From the NCBI GenBank assembly GCA_002748015.1, contig PDRH01000076.1:1-5503 (forward strand): a stretch of 5,503 nt of DNA, written 5' to 3'. Shown piece after piece: positions 1 through 5,503 of the stretch. The notes beneath the pieces were generated by a model that was given only the letters and a program-made list of their open reading frames with translations, was not told where the DNA came from and did not search any database. Numbering within the stretch: position 1 is the stretch's first letter; every line of letters begins with the position of its first letter. This stretch comes from Bacteroidota bacterium (lineage in GTDB: Bacteria; Bacteroidota; Bacteroidia; Bacteroidales; CAJPTX01). The translations under genes were made by a program, and so were the position numbers.

Positions 1-246
1 GGCTGTCCGGTAATAGCGAGCAAGGCGCCGGGCTACAAGGAGACGCTTGCGGATGAGTGTAGCATTCGGGTGAGTATAGACAATATTGAGGCGGTGGTGG
101 GGGCGATGCAGGTAATGCTGGATGTGCCGCAGGTCCGCGATGAGCTGGGGGCGGCCGGCGTGGAGTACGTTCGTTCGCACTACTCCTGGGATCGTAGCGT
201 GGAGGAGATGCGAGGGGTGTACCGGCGCATCTCTGGGGGAGCGTAG
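1..246 (+). CDS. Glycosyltransferase family 4-like protein, C-terminal end (5' truncated by window)
   Basis: Frame 1 is open from the first base and encodes 81 residues before TAG at 244-246; the start lies outside the window. The fragment opens with G-C-P-V-I-A-S at residues 1-7, followed by a glycine and the K-E-T glutamate at residues 13-15. This matches the sugar-nucleotide-binding region of GT-B glycosyltransferases of the GT4 (Glycos_transf_1) type. It ends with the usual helical tail, in which a regular L-G-A-A-G segment is followed by H-Y-S-W and a final amphipathic helix. Family members transfer a sugar from a nucleotide donor to a lipid- or saccharide-linked acceptor at the cytoplasmic face of the membrane. 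Acceptor and sugar cannot be told from this piece, and the catalytic E-x7-E motif would lie just upstream. It is separated from rimP by 171 bases containing a terminator, so it is probably the end of a different transcription unit. Confidence 0.85.
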   Translation, partial: GCPVIASKAPGYKETLADECSIRVSIDNIEAVVGAMQVMLDVPQVRDELGAAGVEYVRSHYSWDRSVEEMRGVYRRISGGA

Positions 247-279
247 TTGTCGAGGGCTTGTTCTTTTGTTACGTTTACT

Positions 280-302
280 GCCTGTAAAGTGTAGGCTCTT
301 TT
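280..302 (+). terminator. Weak terminator-like hairpin after the glycosyltransferase
   Basis: Bases 280-286 (GCCTGTA) can pair with 290-296 (TGTAGGC) around a three-base loop. The stem has seven pairs, two of them G-U wobbles, and is followed by TCTTTT. It lies 33 bases after the glycosyltransferase stop codon. The shape and position suit a weak intrinsic terminator or a 3'-end-stabilising hairpin. The wobbles, tight loop and imperfect T tract make this uncertain. Confidence 0.3.
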
Positions 303-334
303 GGACTTTGGCGTGCTATTCTTGGGAAATTTCC

Positions 335-342
335 TACCTTCG
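335..342 (+). promoter_or_regulatory. Candidate Bacteroidota -7 promoter element (TACCTTCG)
   Basis: TACCTTCG matches five of the six fixed positions of the Bacteroidota sigma-A -7 consensus TAnnTTTG. The nearest upstream TTTG (307-310) is 24 bases away, longer than the usual spacing of about 19-21, so the -33 element is poor. If active, the transcript would start near 350 and carry the hairpin at 362-385 in its leader before rimP. This is a match by eye only. Confidence 0.25.
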
Positions 343-361
343 CGCAACGTTTAGGTGGATG

Positions 362-385
362 AGGGGGCGGGTAGCCCCCTTTTTT
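362..385 (+). terminator. Strong Rho-independent terminator upstream of rimP
   Basis: AGGGGGC at 362-368 pairs perfectly with GCCCCCT at 374-380 around the loop GGGTA, and six T residues follow (380-385). This is a textbook intrinsic terminator on the + strand. It lies 115 bases after the glycosyltransferase stop and 32 bases before the rimP start codon. It either ends the glycosyltransferase transcript or, if the promoter is upstream of it, acts as an attenuator in the rimP-nusA-infB leader. Confidence 0.8.
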
Positions 386-391
386 GCGGTG

Positions 392-400
392 TATAATTTG
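392..400 (+). promoter_or_regulatory. Candidate promoter element (TATAATTTG) for rimP-nusA-infB
   Basis: TATAATTTG resembles both the general bacterial -10 TATAAT and the Bacteroidota -7 TAnnTTTG with one extra base between the two halves. It is the most AT-rich stretch between the terminator and rimP. It would put the transcription start near 406, leaving a leader of only about 12 bases. No -33 TTG is visible at the right distance, because that position is occupied by the GC-rich terminator stem. The spacing is imperfect, so this is tentative. Confidence 0.3.
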
Positions 401-417
401 CTAGCCTGGTATATCGG

Positions 418-885
418 ATGCTCGATAGTCAGATTGTGTGCGATTGGTTGTCGGAGTACACGGAGGACAGCGATTTCTTCGTTGTCCGTGTGATCGTGCG
501 CCCCGGTGAGGAGCTCGAGGTAGAGGTGGATCGCGATGGTGGTCTGAGTAGCGACGAGTGCTCGGAGATCTGCCGTTTTGTCAACGAGAAGCTGGAGGCT
601 CAGGGTGAGGATTGGTGCGTTACGGTGGGTAGCCCGGGGCTTACCTCCCCCATGCGGATGCCTCGCCAGTTCCTCAAGAACGTGGGTCGGGATGTAGAGG
701 TGCTACAGGCAGACGGTAAGAAGATTAGGGGCAAGTTGCTACGGGCATCTGATGGTGGTTTTACCATCGAGGTGGGCGAGAAGGTTCGCCGCGAGGGTAA
801 GAAGCGCCCGGAGGTGGTGCTGCGCGAGATGGATTTTTCATACGCTGGGGTTAAGTCTGTAGTGGTGGCACTCGGTAAGCGCTAG
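418..885 (+). CDS. rimP: Ribosome maturation factor RimP
   Basis: This encodes 155 residues, a normal length for RimP, a cytoplasmic factor that binds the 30S subunit and assists its late assembly. The N-terminal alpha/beta domain covers about residues 5-85. It contains the acidic strand E-V-E-V-D (34-38), the helix with S-E-I-C-R-F-V (49-55) and the family signature G-S-P-G-L at 71-75, followed by S-P-M. The C-terminal SH3-like domain (about 88-155) begins with the V-G-R-D-V-E-V strand and includes the basic K-K-R-P segment typical of Bacteroidales RimP. ATG 418 gives an N-terminus that lines up with the family, and no better start is present. No Shine-Dalgarno sequence precedes it; the upstream bases are TATAT-rich, as is common in Bacteroidota. 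It is first in the rimP-nusA-infB operon and lies 40 bases before nusA. The terminator at 362-385 sits just upstream and may bear on its regulation. Confidence 0.95.
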   Translation: MLDSQIVCDWLSEYTEDSDFFVVRVIVRPGEELEVEVDRDGGLSSDECSEICRFVNEKLEAQGEDWCVTVGSPGLTSPMRMPRQFLKNVGRDVEVLQADGKKIRGKLLRASDGGFTIEVGEKVRREGKKRPEVVLREMDFSYAGVKSVVVALGKR

Positions 886-925
886 CCGTGCTATGCGAGA
901 GTAGGGCAGAGAAAATATAGGGGAA

Positions 926-2191
926 ATGAATAACAAGCAAGATCTGATACAGTCGTTCCTTGAGTTCAAGGAGCAGAAGAGGATAGACCGCCCGACCATG
1001 GCCGGTATCCTGGAGGACGTGTTTCGCTCGGTGCTGGTACGGAACTACGGTAGCGATGATAATTACGATGTGATTATCAACATGGATAAGGGGGATTTTG
1101 AGATATGGCGCGTGCGTGAGGTGGTGGAGGATGGTGATGTGACCGATCCCAACCGCCAGATATCGTTGAGCGAAGCCCGTCGTATAGAGGGGGACTATGA
1201 GGTTGGCGAGGATGTGTCGGAGCTGCTGAAGTTTGAGGATTTTGCCCGCCGGAATATACTGGCGATTGGCCAGAACCTGCGCGCCCGTATCTCGGATCTG
1301 GAGAAGGGCAACCTGATGGAGGAGTATAGCACGCGCATTGGCACTATGATTACCGCTGAGATCCACCAGATACGGAAGCGTGAGGTGATTCTGCTCGACG
1401 ATGATGGGCACGAGCTGATTCTGCCCAAGTCGGAGCAAATTCCAAGCGATTTCTTCCGTAAGGGCGATACCGTTCGTGGGGTGATAGAGAGCGTGGAGAT
1501 GGGCAATAGTAGCCCCCGTATCATCGTCTCGAGGACGTCCCCGAAGTTCCTGGAGTGCCTCATGGAGCAGGAGGTTCCCGAGATTTTCGATGGTCTCATC
1601 ACCATCAAGAAGGTGGTTCGCATCCCGGGTGAGCGGGCGAAGGTTGCCGTCGAGTCCTACGATGATAGGATAGACCCGGTGGGGGCCTGCGTGGGTATGA
1701 AGGGTAGCCGTATCCATGGGATAGTCCGCGAGCTGCGCAATGAGAATATCGATGTGATTAGCTACACGACCAACGTGTCGTTGCTGATTACCCGTTCGTT
1801 GAGTCCGGCAAAGATTGCCTCCATGGAGATCGACGAGGAGCAGCGTACTGTAAGCGCCTACCTCCTGCCCAATGAGGTTTCTAAGGCTATCGGTAAGAAT
1901 GGGTACAATATTCGCCTGGCTAGCCAGCTTACTGGCTACAACATCGATGTCTTCCGGGATGCGGACAATGACCTGGAGGAGGACTTGAGCCTCGATGAGT
2001 TTGCAGATGAGATAGATGCTTGGGTAATAGAAGCTCTCAAGCGCATAGGTTGCGACACGGCGAAGAGCGTGCTGGATATGAGCCCCACCTTCCTGGTGCA
2101 GCATGCCGACCTGGAGGAGGAGACGGTGAGCTATGTTCTGGAGGTTCTGCGCCGGGAGGTTGATGAAGAGGCGGAAGCCGATGTAGAGTAG
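926..2191 (+). CDS. nusA: Transcription termination/antitermination factor NusA
   Basis: This encodes 421 residues. NusA binds RNA polymerase and nascent RNA, promotes pausing and intrinsic termination, and takes part in antitermination complexes at rRNA operons. The RNA-polymerase-binding N-terminal domain spans about residues 1-130. An S1 domain follows (about 137-203, ending in P-R-I-I-V-S-R). KH1 carries its G-x-x-G loop as G-M-K-G at 257-260 inside D-P-V-G-A-C-V-G-M-K-G, and KH2 carries G-K-N-G at 323-326. After KH2 there is only a short acidic helical tail (about 346-421), not the two acidic repeats of E. coli NusA (495 residues); this short form is usual in Bacteroidota. ATG 926 fits the family N-terminus. 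A purine run AGGGG lies only two bases upstream, too close to be a good Shine-Dalgarno. No terminator lies between rimP and nusA or between nusA and infB, so all three are probably cotranscribed. Confidence 0.97.
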   Translation: MNNKQDLIQSFLEFKEQKRIDRPTMAGILEDVFRSVLVRNYGSDDNYDVIINMDKGDFEIWRVREVVEDGDVTDPNRQISLSEARRIEGDYEVGEDVSELLKFEDFARRNILAIGQNLRARISDLEKGNLMEEYSTRIGTMITAEIHQIRKREVILLDDDGHELILPKSEQIPSDFFRKGDTVRGVIESVEMGNSSPRIIVSRTSPKFLECLMEQEVPEIFDGLITIKKVVRIPGERAKVAVESYDDRIDPVGACVGMKGSRIHGIVRELRNENIDVISYTTNVSLLITRSLSPAKIASMEIDEEQRTVSAYLLPNEVSKAIGKNGYNIRLASQLTGYNIDVFRDADNDLEEDLSLDEFADEIDAWVIEALKRIGCDTAKSVLDMSPTFLVQHADLEEETVSYVLEVLRREVDEEAEADVE

Positions 2192-2226
2192 GGTTAGCGG
2201 GCTAGGTATAACGGGTATATATGTAG

Positions 2227-2232
2227 AAAGGA
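2227..2232 (+). promoter_or_regulatory. Possible Shine-Dalgarno for infB (AAAGGA)
   Basis: AAAGGA ends 10 bases before ATG 2243, a slightly long but workable spacing. It supports that ATG as the infB start, which also gives the complete IF2_N domain. Bacteroidota ribosomes depend little on Shine-Dalgarno pairing, so its functional weight is uncertain. Confidence 0.4.
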
Positions 2233-2242
2233 AGCGGCTTAT

Positions 2243-5200
2243 ATGGTAAAGTTAAAAGACGGAGTGAGGTTGCAGGCGGCAGCCAAGACCCTGGGCGTAG
2301 GGGTAGAGACCCTAAAGGATCTCCTGGCGGGGCGTGGCCTGACAGATCTAAACGCCAACTCCAAGCTCGGCGTGAGTTCCTTGGAGCTGATAAAGGAGGA
2401 GTACCCTAAGGTCGAGATTCAGCATAAGACCCCAGCGAAGGCGAAACCTGAGCCTAAGGAGGCTGATGCAAAGGTTCTCGAAGAACCCTCTTCTGGGGAT
2501 GCGTTACCGGAAGCTTCCGTTGCGGCTAGTCAGAAGACACCGGTAGAGAAGGAGGTGGAGAAGCCCGCTAAGCCAGCACGTCGGCCGAAGAAGGCTACAG
2601 CGCCCGTTGAAGAGCAGGTAGCCGAGAAGAGCCCAGAGCCGGTGGAAGCTCCGGCGCTGAAGGAAAAAGAGGCTAAGCAGCCAGCCCCGCCGCAGGTAGT
2701 GCCGCAGCCCACGCCGGAGTCACCCAAGGCAGAATCGCAGCCGGTGGTAGAGGCATCCACCCCACCGGTGCCCGAAGAGGAAAAGCCCAAGGCGGAGGAG
2801 GTCGCTCCGCCTCAGGAGGAGCTGATGCAGACAGAGCGGGAGAAGGAAATATTTGACCGTGATGCTAGCCCTACCGTGGTGGGCCATATAGACCTAGAGG
2901 CCATCAACGAGGGGAGTCGCCGTCGGAAGACCAAGGCCACCAAGCCGAGTAAGGGGAAGGCTGGCCAAGCGCCCTCTCCCACCCCCGAACCTACATCGCA
3001 ACCCAAGGAGGATAAGTCTACCCCGTCGGTTCAGACAGCAGAACCCAGCAAGGAGCAAGCGGCTGAGCCCGCAAAGGAAGCTCCCAAGCCGCAGGAAGAG
3101 GAAGTTTTCCGGGCCAGCGTCGAGAAGCTTAGTGGCCCTACCGTGGTGGGTAAGATAGACCTGTCCACCGTCAAGGATAGGCGTGGGCGTAAGCCGGAGG
3201 CTAGCGCTTCGCCTACTGGTGGGGTACAGAAGCGTCGCCAGCGTAAGCGGACGGATGGCCCAGCTGGTGGTGCTAGTCAGCAACGTCAGAATCCTAACGA
3301 TAGGAAGCGGAATGCCAGCAAGGGTAAGACCTCGGGCAAGAAGACCAACGATAGGGCAGAGATATCGAAGGAGGAGATAGAGGAGAAGCTCAAGCAGACG
3401 CAGGAGCGCCTGGCGAGCAAGCGGAGCAACTCCCTGGCCAAGGGGGCCAAGTACCGTAAGGAGAAGCGCCAGCAGGCCGAGATGCAGCGGGAGGAGGAGA
3501 TGGAGCGGGCCGAGCGCGAGAGCCGCATTATTCAGGTTAGCGAGTTTGTGTCCGTGAACGAGCTGGCCAGCATCATGGATGTGCAGCCCAACCAGGTTAT
3601 CGAGGCCTGCATGAACTTGGGCATGATGGTGGGTATCAACCAGCGACTGGATGCAGAGACCCTTACCCTGGTGGCCGATGAGTTCGGCTTTAAGCTCGAC
3701 TTCGTGGGGGTAGACGTGGAGAGCGACTCCAAGGAGGCGGATAAGCCCGAGGATCTGCAACCTCGGCCGCCCGTGTTCACCGTGCTTGGGCACGTAGACC
3801 ACGGTAAGACGACGCTGGTCGACACCATCCGTAAGACCAACGTAACGGCCAGCGAGGCCGGGGGGATTACCCAGCACCTGAGCGCCTATAGCTTTACCAC
3901 GCCGGAGGGGCGCCAGATAACCTTTATCGATACGCCGGGGCACGCCGCCTACACTGCAATGCGTAGCCGTGGATCGAAGCTGGCCGACGTGGCCATCATA
4001 CTTGTATCCGCCGAGGACGGCCTTATGCCGCAGACCAAGGAGGCCATCAATGCCGTGGCCAACTCTGGTGCGCAGATGGTTTTCGCCATCAACAAGATAG
4101 ATAGCCCCAAGGCAGATCCCGATAGAACCAAGAAGGAGCTGGCCGACTTCAACTACCTAGTGGAGGAGTGGGGCGGCAAATACCAGAGCCAGGACATCTC
4201 TGCTAAGTTCAACAAGAACGTGGATCTCCTGCTCGACAAGGTGCTTCTGGAGGCAGACTTGCTCGAGCTGCAGGCTAATCCCAATAAGCGGGCTGAGGGC
4301 GTTGTGCTTGAGTCCATGGTAGACAAGGGCCGGGGCCATTGTGCCGTAGTTCTTGTACAGGCCGGTACGCTGCGTAAGGGGGATAGTATCGTTTCTGGTG
4401 GTTTCTACGGTCGCGTGAAGGCCATTCTTGACGACAATGGGCAGGAGATTAAGGAGGCGGGCCCCTCATCGCCGGTAATGGTTGTTGGTCTCAACGGCGC
4501 ACCCCAGGCGGGCGACTCCTTCCAGGTGGTGGAGAACGACAAGGAGGCGCGCCAGATCGCGGCTAAGGTTAGCACGATTCGTCGCCAGGTGGAGCTACGT
4601 GCGCGCAAGCATACTACCCTCGATGAAATCGGTAGGCGAATAGCCATCGGTAACTTCAAGGAGCTGAACCTTATCGTCAAGGGTGACGTGGACGGCTCGG
4701 TGGAGGCTCTGTCCGGCTCGCTGGCAGGCCTCAGCACGGAGGAGATACAGGTTAACATCATCAGCCGCGGTGTTGGGCAGATTACCGAGACGGATGTCAA
4801 CCTGGCCAGCTCGTCGGATGCCGTAATCCTTGGTTTCCAGGTGCGTCCCTCTGTTACTGCCCGTCGTCTGGCAGAGGCAGAGCAGATTGACATACGCCTC
4901 TACTCCGTTATATACGATGCCATCGAGGAGATCAAGAGCGCGATGGAGGGTATGCTATCGCCCGAGGTGAAGGAAGAGGTGTCCGGTACGGCAGAGGTTA
5001 TGGAGACCTTCCGTATTTCTAAGGTCGGTACTATCGCCGGCTGCATGGTGCGTGAGGGCAAGATACAGAAGAGCAACAAGGTGCGCATCATCCGCGATGG
5101 TATCGTTATCTACACCAGCGAGCTCTCCAGCCTCAAGCGTTTCAAGGATGAGGTCAAGGAGGCGGTCAATGGGCAGGATTGTGGTATAGGGATTGCCGGC

Positions 5201-5272
5201 TATAACGACATCAAGGTAGGAGACCAGATCGAGGCCTTCACTGAGGTAGAGGTAAAGCGGACCTTGAGCTAA
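2243..5272 (+). CDS. infB: Translation initiation factor IF-2
   Basis: This encodes 1009 residues, longer than E. coli IF-2 (890) but normal for Bacteroidales. IF-2 is the GTPase that places initiator tRNA on the 30S subunit and drives 50S joining. Residues 1-55 form an IF2_N helical domain. Residues about 60-372 are disordered and rich in P, E, K and A, with P-T-V-V-G-x-I-D-L motifs at 210-218 and 299-307. From about 310 the chain turns strongly basic, then forms a charged helix (373-426). A second IF2_N-like domain covers about 429-490. The GTPase domain is intact: G1 G-H-V-D-H-G-K-T 516-523, G2 G-G-I-T-Q-H 540-545, G3 D-T-P-G-H 563-567, G4 N-K-I-D 617-620 and G5 S-A-K 653-655. Domain II starts near 686, domain III spans about 805-905, and the C-terminal initiator-tRNA-binding domain about 907-1009. 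ATG 2243 gives the full N-terminal domain. No key residue is missing. Confidence 0.98.
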   Translation: MVKLKDGVRLQAAAKTLGVGVETLKDLLAGRGLTDLNANSKLGVSSLELIKEEYPKVEIQHKTPAKAKPEPKEADAKVLEEPSSGDALPEASVAASQKTPVEKEVEKPAKPARRPKKATAPVEEQVAEKSPEPVEAPALKEKEAKQPAPPQVVPQPTPESPKAESQPVVEASTPPVPEEEKPKAEEVAPPQEELMQTEREKEIFDRDASPTVVGHIDLEAINEGSRRRKTKATKPSKGKAGQAPSPTPEPTSQPKEDKSTPSVQTAEPSKEQAAEPAKEAPKPQEEEVFRASVEKLSGPTVVGKIDLSTVKDRRGRKPEASASPTGGVQKRRQRKRTDGPAGGASQQRQNPNDRKRNASKGKTSGKKTNDRAEISKEEIEEKLKQTQERLASKRSNSLAKGAKYRKEKRQQAEMQREEEMERAERESRIIQVSEFVSVNELASIMDVQPNQVIEACMNLGMMVGINQRLDAETLTLVADEFGFKLDFVGVDVESDSKEADKPEDLQPRPPVFTVLGHVDHGKTTLVDTIRKTNVTASEAGGITQHLSAYSFTTPEGRQITFIDTPGHAAYTAMRSRGSKLADVAIILVSAEDGLMPQTKEAINAVANSGAQMVFAINKIDSPKADPDRTKKELADFNYLVEEWGGKYQSQDISAKFNKNVDLLLDKVLLEADLLELQANPNKRAEGVVLESMVDKGRGHCAVVLVQAGTLRKGDSIVSGGFYGRVKAILDDNGQEIKEAGPSSPVMVVGLNGAPQAGDSFQVVENDKEARQIAAKVSTIRRQVELRARKHTTLDEIGRRIAIGNFKELNLIVKGDVDGSVEALSGSLAGLSTEEIQVNIISRGVGQITETDVNLASSSDAVILGFQVRPSVTARRLAEAEQIDIRLYSVIYDAIEEIKSAMEGMLSPEVKEEVSGTAEVMETFRISKVGTIAGCMVREGKIQKSNKVRIIRDGIVIYTSELSSLKRFKDEVKEAVNGQDCGIGIAGYNDIKVGDQIEAFTEVEVKRTLS
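2868..2896 (+). repeat. Direct repeat copy 1 inside infB (encodes P-T-V-V-G-H-I-D-L)
   Basis: This 29-base stretch matches 3135-3163 at 25 of 29 positions, including an identical first 16 bases. It lies in the same reading frame, exactly 89 codons upstream of the second copy. It encodes the motif at IF-2 residues 210-218 and is followed by a basic run (R-R-R-K). The repeat probably reflects a duplicated linear protein motif and not a mobile element. Confidence 0.75.
3135..3163 (+). repeat. Direct repeat copy 2 inside infB (encodes P-T-V-V-G-K-I-D-L)
   Basis: This is the second copy of the 29-base repeat, encoding IF-2 residues 299-307 and again followed by a basic run (D-R-R-G-R-K). The two copies differ at four bases. 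The same arrangement of motif then basic residues in both copies suggests a functional short linear motif in the otherwise disordered extension. Confidence 0.75.
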
Positions 5273-5280
5273 CCAATAGC

Positions 5281-5289
5281 ATATATATA
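5281..5289 (+). repeat. Short AT dinucleotide run between infB and purB
   Basis: ATATATATA occupies nearly half of the 19-base gap between the infB stop and the purB start. It does not match the Bacteroidota -7 consensus and has no TTG at the proper distance. It more likely keeps the purB start codon region unstructured than acts as a promoter. Confidence 0.5.
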
Positions 5290-5291
5290 CG

Positions 5292-5503
5292 ATGGACAGT
5301 GCAGCACTTCATGCAATCGCTCCGATAGATGGGCGCTACGCGGGCAAGACGAAGGCCCTCTCGGCCTACTTCTCCGAGTATGCGCTAATCCGCTACCGCC
5401 TCATGGTCGAGGTGGAGTACTTCATAGCCCTCTGCGAGCAGCGTATACCGCAGCTCACCAGCGTGGATACGGCCCGTTTTGATGACCTCCGCAACCTCTA
5501 CCT
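5292..5503 (+). CDS. purB: Adenylosuccinate lyase, N-terminal part (3' truncated by window)
   Basis: The first 70 codons are present and the frame is still open at the window edge. The start reads M-D-S-A-A-L-H-A-I-A-P-I-D-G-R-Y. The A-P-I-D-G-R-Y segment (residues 10-16), followed by F-S-E-Y (28-31) and R-Y-R-L-M-V-E-V-E-Y-F (34-44), closely fits the N-terminus of the E. coli-type PurB. That type belongs to the fumarase/aspartase superfamily. The enzyme removes fumarate from SAICAR in de novo purine synthesis and from adenylosuccinate in AMP synthesis, as a cytoplasmic homotetramer. Its active-site signature lies downstream of the window. ATG 5292 is supported by the conserved N-terminus; no Shine-Dalgarno is visible. 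The gap to infB is 19 bases without a terminator, so cotranscription with infB is likely. A different lyase of the same superfamily is possible but much less likely. Confidence 0.92.
   Translation, partial: MDSAALHAIAPIDGRYAGKTKALSAYFSEYALIRYRLMVEVEYFIALCEQRIPQLTSVDTARFDDLRNLY

Noticed and set aside
122..493. A 123-codon + strand frame spanning the glycosyltransferase end, the intergenic gap and the start of rimP
   Set aside because: It overlaps two recognised genes in another frame, runs straight through the strong terminator, and its Cys/Arg/Trp-rich translation resembles no protein.
851..2104. A 417-codon open frame on the minus strand, opposite nusA
   Set aside because: It lies almost wholly antisense to a clearly identified nusA. 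Its translation is a leucine/isoleucine/histidine-rich string without recognisable domains, as expected when strong codon bias keeps the opposite strand free of stops.
2192..2242. Possible internal promoter between nusA and infB in the TATAACGGGTATAT stretch
   Set aside because: No TAnnTTTG -7 match and no TTG at the right distance, so it is better explained as an AT-rich translation leader.
2894..3943. A 349-codon open frame on the minus strand, opposite the IF-2 extension and GTPase domain
   Set aside because: It is antisense to infB with low-complexity Leu/Gly/Arg-rich translation and no family resemblance. It is a by-product of infB codon use.
4405..4893. A 162-codon minus-strand frame opposite the 3' half of infB
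   Set aside because: It is fully antisense to conserved IF-2 domains II-III, is Ser/Arg-rich and shows no domain.
1..5503. Search for mobile elements, CRISPR repeats, tRNA genes, riboswitches or an unknown accessory system
   Set aside because: Apart from the 247-417 gap, the window is almost filled by well-known housekeeping genes with gaps of 19-51 bases. No transposase, terminal inverted repeats, spaced repeat array or tRNA-like fold was seen.

Overview
The window is a housekeeping region of a Bacteroidota genome, most likely order Bacteroidales. A Porphyromonas-like organism is my best guess, but genus is not resolved. The evidence is the protein styles: a short NusA without C-terminal acidic repeats, a roughly 1000-residue IF-2 with lineage-type P-T-V-V-G-x-I-D-L motifs in its N-terminal extension, and a RimP of the Bacteroidales form. 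The gene order rimP-nusA-infB lacks the ylxR/L7Ae genes that Firmicutes place between nusA and infB, and starts mostly lack good Shine-Dalgarno sequences. Base composition is moderately GC-rich, with AT-rich patches just before each start codon.

Layout, all genes on the + strand. Bases 1-246 are the 3' end of a GT4-type glycosyltransferase. Bases 247-417 are the only sizeable gap; it holds a weak hairpin (280-302), a strong intrinsic terminator (362-385) and two weak promoter-like elements. Then come rimP (418-885), nusA (926-2191) and infB (2243-5272), separated by 40 and 51 bases with no terminator between them. After a further 19 bases the 5' end of purB begins (5292 to the window edge).

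rimP, nusA and infB form the classic transcription/translation operon: RimP matures the 30S subunit, NusA controls RNA polymerase pausing, termination and antitermination, and IF-2 delivers initiator tRNA to the 30S subunit. purB (purine and AMP synthesis) sits so close behind infB that it is probably read through from the same transcript. The glycosyltransferase appears unrelated and is separated by the terminator.

I see no mobile element, CRISPR array, tRNA/rRNA gene or new defence-type system. The points worth a second look are the terminator just ahead of rimP (possible attenuation), the duplicated motif and possible internal start in the IF-2 extension, and the infB-purB junction.
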